Below are positions 33,765 to 40,106 of a stretch of 40,106 bases of DNA, piece after piece. Position 1 is the stretch's first letter, and each line of letters begins with the position of its first letter. The stretch comes from Clostridiales bacterium (GTDB taxonomy: Bacteria > Bacillota > Clostridia > Lachnospirales > Lachnospiraceae), in contig JAJQIK010000037.1 in the NCBI GenBank assembly GCA_021199255.1, positions 1,888 to 41,993 of the forward strand, in the 5' to 3' direction. The position numbers and the translations under genes were made by a program. The notes below the pieces were generated by a model. That model was not told the DNA's origin. It saw only the letters and a program-made list of their open reading frames with translations, and searched no databases.

Positions 33765-35081
33765 CTACTTTTTCTTCTTCGCAAGCTGTATTTTGCGCAT
33801 AGACTTGATGGTCTGCGTCAGGGGTCTTTTAGCGGGGCAGACGAAGCTGCAGCAGCCGCACTCACAACATTCCATACCATTATGCGATAAAAAGGCTTCC
33901 TCCTCGTAATGCTCCGCGTAATCCGCCAACATTCTCGGCACCACACGTCCGGGACACACTTCCACACAGCGTCCGCAATTAATGCAGGCGCCTGGTTCCA
34001 TCGCGGACACCTCATCTTTCGTCAGGCATAACAGCGCGGAGGCCGTCTTAGTGGTAGGCACATCCAGATCAAAAATACCAAATCCCATCATCGGGCCGCC
34101 GGATATGATTTTGACCGGCTCCTTTTGAAAGCCGCCCGCTTCTTCGATTAATTCATGGTAGTTCGTACCGATTCTCACAATAAAATTACGGGGATCCGCA
34201 ACGGCGTCTCCGGTCACCGTAACAATTCGGTTCATCAGCGGCTTCCCCTCTATGACCGCGTGATAAATGGCAACGATCGTATCCACATTATTCACCACAC
34301 AGCCGGCGTCCGCCGGAAGCATGGAAGAATTGATCGCCCTTCCCGTGGCGGCAAAAATCAACTGCCGCTCCGCTCCCTGGGGATACTTTGTCTTCAGCGC
34401 CTTCACACTGATACGGGGTTCATCTTTCGTCAGCTTTTTCAGCAGTTCAATGCAGTCCGGCTTATTGTCCTCCACCGCCAAAATTCCTCTGGCATTTTCA
34501 AATAACTGCAGGGAAATCTTCAAACCGCCCACTACCTTCTCAGGTTCTTCCAGAATCCGCCTGTAATCGGAGGTCAGATAAGGTTCGCACTCCGCGCAGT
34601 TAGCAATCACATAATCGATTTTCTCCGGCTCCTTGGGCGAAAGCTTGATAAAGGTTGGGAATCCGGCTCCGCCCATGCCGACAATGCCCGCTTCCCTGAC
34701 GCAGTCAATAATTTCCTCCCGCGTCATTTCTTCCAAAGGCTTTCTTGACGGATATTCTACTTCTTCATACAGCCCGTCATTTTCAACAATAATGCTCATA
34801 ACCTTGTCGCCGGTTACCACACGCCTGAGCTCAATCGCCTTGACGAGACCCGAAACAGTGGCATAAATCGGCGCCGATACAAAGCCTCCCGCCTCAGCAA
34901 TCTTCTGTCCGGTCAATACCTTATCGCCCTTCTCTACAATCGGCTTCGCCGGCGCACCGATATGCTGGGATAAGGGATAAACCAGATCCCCCTTCGGCAG
35001 AACCGCTTTGATCGGCTTATCCTTGGACAATTCCTTGCCATCATAGGGATGTACGCCTCCCCTGAACGTTAATTTTGCCAT
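33765..35081 (-). CDS. rnfC: Rnf complex subunit C (NADH-interacting subunit)
   Basis: 438 residues, peripheral on the cytosolic side. An N-terminal barrel-sandwich region comes first, then GIVGMGGAGFPTF (135-143 core), which binds NAD(H) and FMN as in NuoF, a SLBB-like segment, and two 4Fe-4S motifs near the end (C366, 369, 372, 376 and C405, 408, 411, 415). It exchanges electrons with NAD(H). The basic tail IQLAKKKK is short, without the long repeats of some proteobacterial RnfC. First gene of the operon rnfCDGEAB. The promoter region contains a Fur-like palindrome. Confidence 0.97.
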   Translation of the reverse strand: MAKLTFRGGVHPYDGKELSKDKPIKAVLPKGDLVYPLSQHIGAPAKPIVEKGDKVLTGQKIAEAGGFVSAPIYATVSGLVKAIELRRVVTGDKVMSIIVENDGLYEEVEYPSRKPLEEMTREEIIDCVREAGIVGMGGAGFPTFIKLSPKEPEKIDYVIANCAECEPYLTSDYRRILEEPEKVVGGLKISLQLFENARGILAVEDNKPDCIELLKKLTKDEPRISVKALKTKYPQGAERQLIFAATGRAINSSMLPADAGCVVNNVDTIVAIYHAVIEGKPLMNRIVTVTGDAVADPRNFIVRIGTNYHELIEEAGGFQKEPVKIISGGPMMGFGIFDLDVPTTKTASALLCLTKDEVSAMEPGACINCGRCVEVCPGRVVPRMLADYAEHYEEEAFLSHNGMECCECGCCSFVCPAKRPLTQTIKSMRKIQLAKKKK

Positions 35082-35119
35082 TCTCCACCCTTCTTTCCTG
35101 ATTCTATATCCAATCCATC

Positions 35120-35158
35120 ATTATCACACGGAAATTGAAACTGATTCTCATTGAGAAT
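35120..35158 (-). promoter_or_regulatory. rnfC promoter region with Fur-like box
   Basis: Minus strand: an extended -10, TGTGATAAT (GATAAT 35120-35125), without a good -35. The -35 position is covered by a perfect 7-1-7 palindrome, ATTCTCA-T-TGAGAAT (35144-35158), part of TTGAAACTGATTCTCATTG (35135-35153), which agrees well with the TGATTnTCATT core of Fur boxes. A Fur-type repressor bound here would block polymerase, tying this iron-rich complex to iron supply. Fur itself is not in the window. Confidence 0.5.
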
Positions 35159-35225
35159 AACTTACTTAATAAACATACTATTTTTCGACGAAAAAAGCTA
35201 CTGCTATTTCAAAAATTATGCTAAG

Positions 35226-35270
35226 ATAGGATTAAAATATGACAGGTCAGTCATAATATTTTCCTATCCT
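35226..35270. repeat. Long imperfect palindrome upstream of the YprB-type gene
   Basis: GATAGG pairs with CCTATC at the ends, AAAATAT with ATATTTT further in, and TATGAC with GTCATA (35238-35243, 35250-35255) around AGGTCA. There is no T run, so it is not a terminator. It is either an operator or a leader hairpin. A separate 7-1-7 palindrome, TTTTTCG-A-CGAAAAA, lies at 35181-35195. Confidence 0.5.
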
Positions 35271-35331
35271 GGAATCATCAGCAAACCCCAGGCGCGGAAG
35301 GAAGATAAACGCTTCAGAATGGAGGATTGTC

Positions 35332-36435
35332 ATGCAAATAATCAATCAGACGCCGGATCATTTTACCGTTTCTTATCCCATAGAAAACCTTGCCCCTCTG
35401 GAACAGATTCTTTTTATAGACATTGAAACCACCGGATTTACCGCTAAAAGCTCTTCTCTTTATCTGATCGGAACAGCCTTCCACAAGTCCGGCCGCTGGC
35501 AGATCAGACAATGGTTTGCGGAAAACTACGAAGATGAAACCGCCCTGCTTGAGGACTTCTTCTCCTTCGCCGCGGATTATACCCATTTAATCCATTTTAA
35601 CGGCAATAATTTTGATCTGCCCTATCTGCTCCAGAAATGTGAACAGCATCATTTGCCCTACCATTTCGACCATTTTACGGGCATCGACCTTTACAAACGG
35701 ATTTCTCCCTATAAATTCTTCCTGCATACGCCTAACTGCAAGCAGAAAACGCTGGAGGCGCTGCTGGGAATCGACCGGGAAGACCGCTATAACGGCGGCG
35801 AGCTGATCAGTATGTATCACCAGTATGTCAAAACGCCCTCCGATGAGGCGCGAAGCTGCCTGCTTCTGCACAATAGCGACGACATGAAGGGCATGCTGCA
35901 GCTTCTGCCGCTCCTTGCTTTCTACGACTTGTTTAACGGCTCTATTAAGGCGAAAAAAGTACAGGCGAATCATTACGTCGATTACCATGGCCACAACAAG
36001 CAGGAATTGTTAATGAAGCTGGCGCTTCCCACGCCGCTTCCCTTCAACATCTCTAACCTTTCCAACGGATGCTATTTCAGCGGCGAGCAGTCGGAGGGAA
36101 TCCTGAAGGTGCCTGTCTATGAAGAGGAAATGAAATATTTCTATTCGAATTATAAAGACTACTACTATCTGCCCGAAGAAGATGTGGCGCTTCACAAATC
36201 GGTGGCGTCCTTTGTCGATAAAGAGCACCGCGTACAGGCCACCGCCGCTACCTGCTATACACGGAAATACGCGGCCTATCTGCCCCAATGGGATATATTC
36301 GCCGAGCCGTTTTTCAAACGGGATTATAAGAGCAGGGACATTTTCTTTGAACTGACCGACGAGCGGAAAACAGACCGCGCATTATTTTCCCGTTACGCAC
36401 AGTATCTGCTCGGCAAAATGGCCAAAACCTATTAA
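35332..36435 (+). CDS. YprB-type DEDD exonuclease domain protein
   Basis: 367 residues. The RNase H-like (ribonuclease_H_2) fold carries the DEDD set: D30 and E32 in FIDIETTG, D95 in HFNGNNFDLPYL, and HNSDD with D184. Such domains are 3'-5' exonucleases on DNA or RNA; the Bacillus YprB homologue has no settled role. Residues from about 205 to the end form a second region without a motif I recognise. GGAGG is 7 nt before the ATG. Monocistronic, divergent from rnfC and closed by the terminator at 36451. Confidence 0.88.
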   Translation: MQIINQTPDHFTVSYPIENLAPLEQILFIDIETTGFTAKSSSLYLIGTAFHKSGRWQIRQWFAENYEDETALLEDFFSFAADYTHLIHFNGNNFDLPYLLQKCEQHHLPYHFDHFTGIDLYKRISPYKFFLHTPNCKQKTLEALLGIDREDRYNGGELISMYHQYVKTPSDEARSCLLLHNSDDMKGMLQLLPLLAFYDLFNGSIKAKKVQANHYVDYHGHNKQELLMKLALPTPLPFNISNLSNGCYFSGEQSEGILKVPVYEEEMKYFYSNYKDYYYLPEEDVALHKSVASFVDKEHRVQATAATCYTRKYAAYLPQWDIFAEPFFKRDYKSRDIFFELTDERKTDRALFSRYAQYLLGKMAKTY

Positions 36436-36450
36436 ATCGCGCCGTTTAAA

Positions 36451-36481
36451 AAGGACAGCGACTTATGCTGCCGCTGTCCTT
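36451..36481. terminator. Bidirectional terminator, YprB-type gene / cheR
   Basis: AAGGACAGCG (36451-36460) pairs with CGCTGTCCTT (36472-36481). On the minus strand the stem is followed by TTTTTAAA, a good tail for cheR. On the plus strand the tail is weaker. Confidence 0.8.
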
Positions 36482-36525
36482 GTCTTATTACTATTCACTC
36501 CATATTGTCCCGCGCAATCCTGCGG

Positions 36526-37302
36526 TTATGGTTTTTGATAGAAGAAAGAATTCTTTCTCTCAAATCCTACGTCTTTATGGTTGATAATCTGTTCCGTACT
36601 GCCAATAAACAGATAACCGCCAGTCTTAAGGCTCTTCTGGAACTTACGAAAGACCTCATCTTTCGCTTCCTCCGTAAAGTAAATCAACACGTTACGGCAC
36701 ACAATCAAGTGATACTCAGTCGGATAAGCGTCCTTTAACAGATTATGCTCATGGAACTCCACCCGCGCCTTAATCTCCTCTGAAATCTGATACGACGGCC
36801 CAACCTTTGTAAAAAATTTCTTCTTCAGATCGTCAGGCACGCCTACGATACTCTTCTCTGCGTATAAACCGACTTTTGCCTTGGCTATCACCTGCTTGTC
36901 CAGATCGGTAGCGTAAATCTTAATCTGATTTAACGGCAAATGTCTTGACAATGCCATTACAAGGGAATAAGGCTCGTCGCCTGTGGAACAGGCCGCGCTC
37001 CAAATCTTCAGGCTCCTTCCATAGCGTTTAATCAGATCCGGAAATATATCCTTATCTAACAGCTCCCACTGATCCGGGTTACGATAAAACTCAGATACAT
37101 TAATGGTCAGATAATTAACAAATTCCTCAAACATCTTCTTATCGGCCTTAATTGCAGCTATGTATTTATCATACCCAACAATCTTATTCTTAGAAATCAG
37201 CGTGTCGATACGGCGTTTCATCTGCTTCTCTTTGTAAGCGCCCAAATCAATCTTAGTCAGATCATAAACCGCTTTCTTAAAATATTCATAATCATACGCC
37301 AT
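36526..37302 (-). CDS. cheR: CheR-type protein-glutamate methyltransferase
   Basis: 258 residues. A small helical N-terminal CheR domain with TINVSEFYRNPDQW comes first, then a SAM-binding Rossmann domain with IWSAACSTGDEPYSLVM and the HLIVCRNVLIYF motif. CheR methylates Glu residues of chemoreceptors for adaptation. No receptor, cheA, cheB or flagellar gene is nearby; it follows rpsA by 31 nt at the end of the cmk-ispH-rpsA run, so it probably shares that transcript. The ribosome site is weak (GGCGG, 8 nt). Confidence 0.93.
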   Translation of the reverse strand: MAYDYEYFKKAVYDLTKIDLGAYKEKQMKRRIDTLISKNKIVGYDKYIAAIKADKKMFEEFVNYLTINVSEFYRNPDQWELLDKDIFPDLIKRYGRSLKIWSAACSTGDEPYSLVMALSRHLPLNQIKIYATDLDKQVIAKAKVGLYAEKSIVGVPDDLKKKFFTKVGPSYQISEEIKARVEFHEHNLLKDAYPTEYHLIVCRNVLIYFTEEAKDEVFRKFQKSLKTGGYLFIGSTEQIINHKDVGFERKNSFFYQKP

Positions 37303-37333
37303 GGTTCATACCGCCCATTACTTTATATTCTTA

Positions 37334-38485
37334 TTATGCTTCTGTCTCTTCGCTCTCCCTGGCAATCACAGCGTCAATATCTACAGAGACTACGTCAGCA
37401 TCCTCTTCCGCAGCTTTGTCCTCCTTCGGTTCCGGCGCAAGCATTGCTTTAATGCTTAAGCTGATTTTCTTATCAGCCTCGTTAAAATCTACTACCTTAG
37501 CCGTTACTTCCTCGCCAACCTTAAGTACGTCGGAAGGCTTCTCGATATGTTCCTTGGATATCTGGGACACATGCAGCAAAGCGTCAATGCCGGGCTCTAG
37601 CTCTATAAAAGCGCCAAAGTCTGTCATACGCGCTACCCGTCCTGTTACTTCCCTGCCGATGGCATATTTGTCAGCCGCGTTCTTCCAGGGGTTAGAATCT
37701 TCAAATTTCAGGCTGAGCGCGATTTTAGTGCCGGAAATATCTTTGATAAGCACCTTCACAACATCGTCCACTTTAAATACCTTCCGGGGATTCTCTACTC
37801 TGCCCCAGGACATCTCGGAAATATGAAGTAATCCATCGCAGCCGCCCAAATCAATAAATGCGCCGAAATCCGTCACATTCTTAACCGTGCCTTCTACCGT
37901 ATCGCCCACCTTAATGGTCTCAAACAGCTTTCTCTGCATCTCTGCTTTCTCGGCTATAATCAACTGTTTCCTGTCGCCGATATATCTTCTTCTCTTGGGA
38001 TTGTATTCGCTGATAACGAACTGAATCTCCTGTCCGGCATACTTATTCAGGTCTTTCTCATAAGTATCGGACACAAGGCTTGCGGGAATAAAAATCCTCA
38101 CTTCCTCCACTACGACGCTCAAACCGCCATCCAGTACCTGAGCGACTTTGGCTGTCAGCACTTCCCTGTTCTCGTATGCTTCTTCGATTCTCTTATTGCC
38201 TCTGTCTGCTGCAAGCCTCTTATAAGTAAGAAGAACCTGTCCTTCCCCGTCATTGACCTTCAGCACCTTTACTTCCATGGTATCGCCTGGCTTGGCGACG
38301 GTTGTCAGGTCTACATTGGGTTCGTTTGTATATTCATTTCTGGTAAGAACACCATCTGATTTATATCCGATGTTGAGAATGATCTCTTCCGGTTTCACAT
38401 CAATAACGGTACCTTCAACAACCTCTCCTGTGTGTATTGTCTTTAAAGACTCTTCTAACATTTGTTCAAAAGTTAAATCTGACAT
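37334..38485 (-). CDS. rpsA: S1 RNA-binding domain protein, ribosomal protein S1-like
   Basis: 383 residues with four S1 (OB-fold) repeats at about 18-88, 103-172, 190-258 and 275-346, then an acidic tail. Repeats 3 and 4 have the best RNA-binding pattern (VTDFGAFIDL, LLHISEMSW; MTDFGAFIELEPGIDALLHVSQIS). Four-repeat S1 proteins are normal in low-GC Gram-positives, where their ribosomal role is less clear than in E. coli with six. GAGGAGG is 9 nt before the ATG. The start overlaps the end of ispH by 20 nt in another frame. In many Clostridia these two proteins are fused into one chain. Confidence 0.93.
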   Translation of the reverse strand: MSDLTFEQMLEESLKTIHTGEVVEGTVIDVKPEEIILNIGYKSDGVLTRNEYTNEPNVDLTTVAKPGDTMEVKVLKVNDGEGQVLLTYKRLAADRGNKRIEEAYENREVLTAKVAQVLDGGLSVVVEEVRIFIPASLVSDTYEKDLNKYAGQEIQFVISEYNPKRRRYIGDRKQLIIAEKAEMQRKLFETIKVGDTVEGTVKNVTDFGAFIDLGGCDGLLHISEMSWGRVENPRKVFKVDDVVKVLIKDISGTKIALSLKFEDSNPWKNAADKYAIGREVTGRVARMTDFGAFIELEPGIDALLHVSQISKEHIEKPSDVLKVGEEVTAKVVDFNEADKKISLSIKAMLAPEPKEDKAAEEDADVVSVDIDAVIARESEETEA

Positions 38486-39314
38486 AATTTTGAACCTCCT
38501 CGATAATATTGTTTGGGGTCGATGCCCCTGCTGTAATACCCACCAGTCGGACAGATTTAGGTAAATCTAAATGCAAGTCATCCAGTGTCTGTATAAAATA
38601 CGTCTGTGCACACTCCTGCATACAGATTTCATATAGCTTCCGTGTATTAGAACTATGATTGCCACCTATTACTATCATAACGTCGACCTGAGCCGCTATC
38701 TTCCTCGCCTCAGCCTGTCGCACTTCCGTAGCGTTACATATAGTATTCACAACAATAGTATTGTAACCTTTTTCTTGAAAGATTTCAACCATATCTTGAA
38801 ATTTATTGTAGTTAAATGTCGTTTGGGAAACGATACAGAGTTCTTCTCCCGGTTCACTTTTAAAATTTCCCGCCTCTTCCACAGACTCTATCACTACGGC
38901 AGGCGCGCTGCACCAGCCTTTGATTCCTTCCACCTCCGGGTGCCCCGCGTTGCCGATAATAACGATCTTTTTGCCCGCTGCGCTCTCCTTTTCCACAATA
39001 TTATGAATCCGCTTCACAAAAGGACAGGTGGCGTCCACACACTCTAATCCCCGGTCTTCTATTTTTTGACAGATGCATTTGGGTACGCCGTGAGAACGGA
39101 TCACTACCTTTCCCTCCGGAATCCGGGCAAGCTGTTCTTCGTCCTCAATCACCCGCACGCCCCTTTGCTCCAGATCCTTTACCACCTCTTCATTGTGAAT
39201 GATCGGTCCATAGGTATAAATGGGGCTGCCCGTCTCTACCTGCTGATAAACCTGTTCTACCGCGCGTTTCACGCCAAAGCAGAATCCCGCATGTTCCGCT
39301 AATATTACTTCCAT
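38466..39314 (-). CDS. ispH: 4-hydroxy-3-methylbut-2-enyl diphosphate reductase
   Basis: Last step of the MEP isoprenoid pathway: reduces HMBPP to IPP and DMAPP. The three cluster ligands are C12 (HAGFCFGV), C97 (VDATCPFV) and C193 (NTICNATEVRQ); substrate residues H40, H75 and H125 are present. 282 residues from ATG 39314, with GGGAGG 6 nt upstream; an adjacent ATG three bases earlier is possible, and the long upstream open frame lacks a ribosome site. It follows cmk by 70 nt. The last codons overlap the start of rpsA. Confidence 0.96.
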   Translation of the reverse strand: MEVILAEHAGFCFGVKRAVEQVYQQVETGSPIYTYGPIIHNEEVVKDLEQRGVRVIEDEEQLARIPEGKVVIRSHGVPKCICQKIEDRGLECVDATCPFVKRIHNIVEKESAAGKKIVIIGNAGHPEVEGIKGWCSAPAVVIESVEEAGNFKSEPGEELCIVSQTTFNYNKFQDMVEIFQEKGYNTIVVNTICNATEVRQAEARKIAAQVDVMIVIGGNHSSNTRKLYEICMQECAQTYFIQTLDDLHLDLPKSVRLVGITAGASTPNNIIEEVQNYVRFNF

Positions 39315-39384
39315 CATCCGCCTCCCCGTCAAAGCGTCCTGCCGCCTATCCGGCCGCAGGGCTTTTGCCCAGACAGCCTGTCCT

Positions 39385-40050
39385 CTATCCAGCCTGTCTG
39401 CATAAGCCCTGAATCTTCTCCACCACTTCATCGACGGTCATATAAGAGGAATCGATCAGCACCGCGTCGGCAGCCTGCCTCAGCGGTGAAATTGCTCTGT
39501 TCATATCCTGCTGGTCCCTCTCGATAATATCTTTCTCAATCCTGTCCCGGTCACAGCTTTCGCCCTTCTCCAACAGCTCCTTATACCGGCGATCCGCGCG
39601 TACCCCGCTGTCCGCTGTCAGGTACACCTTAACCTGTGCTCCGGGCAGCACGCAGGTGCCGATATCCCTTCCGTCCATCACCACATCCGTATCGGAAGCC
39701 AGCTTCTGCTGAAGCTCCGTCAGCTTGGCGCGGACGTCAGGATTCGGGCTGCTTGCAGACGCCATATTCCCCACTTCCTCCGTGCGGATATAACCGTTTA
39801 CATTCTCTCCGTTTAAGTATACGACCTGTTCGCCGTTCTCATAACCGATAGAAATATCTGCTTCTTTACACTTACGGCTGATTTGCTCCGTCTCCTCCGG
39901 CTTAACCTGCTCCCGGAGCAAAAACAACGCCATAGCCCGGTACATGGCGCCGGTATCCACGTATATGTATCCCATCTGCTTTGCCAGCCTTCTGGCAATG
40001 GTGCTTTTACCTGCCCCTGCGGGGCCGTCGATCGCTATATTAAAGCTCAT
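39385..40050 (-). CDS. cmk: Cytidylate kinase
   Basis: Phosphorylates CMP and dCMP to the diphosphates. P-loop GPAGAGKST at residues 9-17, YVDTGAMYRAMALF for the base and sugar, and VVMDGRDIGTCVLP. 221 residues, standard. ATG 40050 has GGAGA 5 nt upstream; an in-frame ATG four codons earlier (40062) is part of the ribosome-site sequence. First visible gene of the cmk-ispH-rpsA-cheR run; the order cmk, ispH, rpsA is common in Clostridia. Its leader carries the dispersed repeat. Confidence 0.97.
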   Translation of the reverse strand: MSFNIAIDGPAGAGKSTIARRLAKQMGYIYVDTGAMYRAMALFLLREQVKPEETEQISRKCKEADISIGYENGEQVVYLNGENVNGYIRTEEVGNMASASSPNPDVRAKLTELQQKLASDTDVVMDGRDIGTCVLPGAQVKVYLTADSGVRADRRYKELLEKGESCDRDRIEKDIIERDQQDMNRAISPLRQAADAVLIDSSYMTVDEVVEKIQGLCRQAG

Positions 40051-40054
40051 TTTA

Positions 40055-40106
40055 ATCTCCATTTCTGAGCAACTTGTTGCGAAGCGGCGGCGAGAAATCC
40101 GCGAAG
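40055..40106 (-). repeat. Dispersed leader repeat, copy before cmk (cut by window end)
   Basis: Contains CTCCATT, a small palindrome GCAAC-TT-GTTGC (40071-40082), then GAAGCG and GAGAAATCCGCGAAG at the edge. The last part matches the left arm and loop of the first hairpin at 27667, with CCGC in place of CCAC. The other arm should lie just beyond the window. Confidence 0.5.

Overview
The window (about 50% GC, AGGAGG-type ribosome sites, spore-related genes, an Rnf complex, a pheS T-box) looks like the chromosome of a gut-type anaerobic Clostridia member, most likely a Lachnospiraceae. It reads as core chromosome: no transposase, integrase, tRNA or CRISPR array was seen.

Layout. 1-1104: the tail of a small Cys-rich protein, then an overlapping pair of unknown genes. 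1155-5949 (-): leuS and an EF-G-like GTPase. 6183-8608 (+): tyrA and aroA, the end of aromatic amino acid synthesis. 8637-15710 (-): a Phe-type T-box leader followed by pheS, pheT, an M18 aminopeptidase, queA and a VanZ-like membrane protein. 15720-18823 (-): a large SpoIID-domain protein and a YihY-family membrane protein, stop and start overlapping. 18881-19144 (-): a promoter, a structured RNA that I read as 6S RNA, and its terminator. 19184-22455: divergent pckA and citrate synthase. 22479-24739 (-): thrC, a stand-alone receiver domain and a small membrane protein. 24868-27632: a SleB-type hydrolase, an AP2-domain protein that looks like a disarmed HNH endonuclease, and a GH25 lysozyme. 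27667-27821: four hairpins in a row. 27969-28958 (+): apbE. 28971-35081 (-): rnfC-D-G-E-A-B plus a ferredoxin-tailed aldo-keto reductase. 35332-36435 (+): a YprB-type exonuclease. 36526-40050 (-): cmk, ispH, rpsA, cheR.

How the parts fit. The Rnf genes encode a ferredoxin:NAD+ oxidoreductase that pumps ions. RnfG and RnfD carry covalent-flavin motifs, and the flavin transferase ApbE is encoded tail-to-tail with the operon. A Fur-like palindrome sits in the rnfC promoter region. pckA and citrate synthase sit back to back at the PEP/oxaloacetate/citrate node. Translation is well represented: leuS, the EF-G paralogue, pheST under T-box control, queA, rpsA and 6S RNA.

Most worth a second look: a Cys-rich tail on RnfE with the CxxCGxAGC spacing of RnfB's own cluster motif; the AP2 protein with lost HNH residues; the four-hairpin block; a leader motif carrying the ribosome site that recurs before pheS, pheT and the GH25 gene, with a related repeat before cmk; and the 20-nt out-of-frame ispH/rpsA overlap. 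Many starts were moved downstream to a codon with a proper ribosome site, because the local ribosome site often reads ATGGAGG and so creates a false upstream in-frame ATG.
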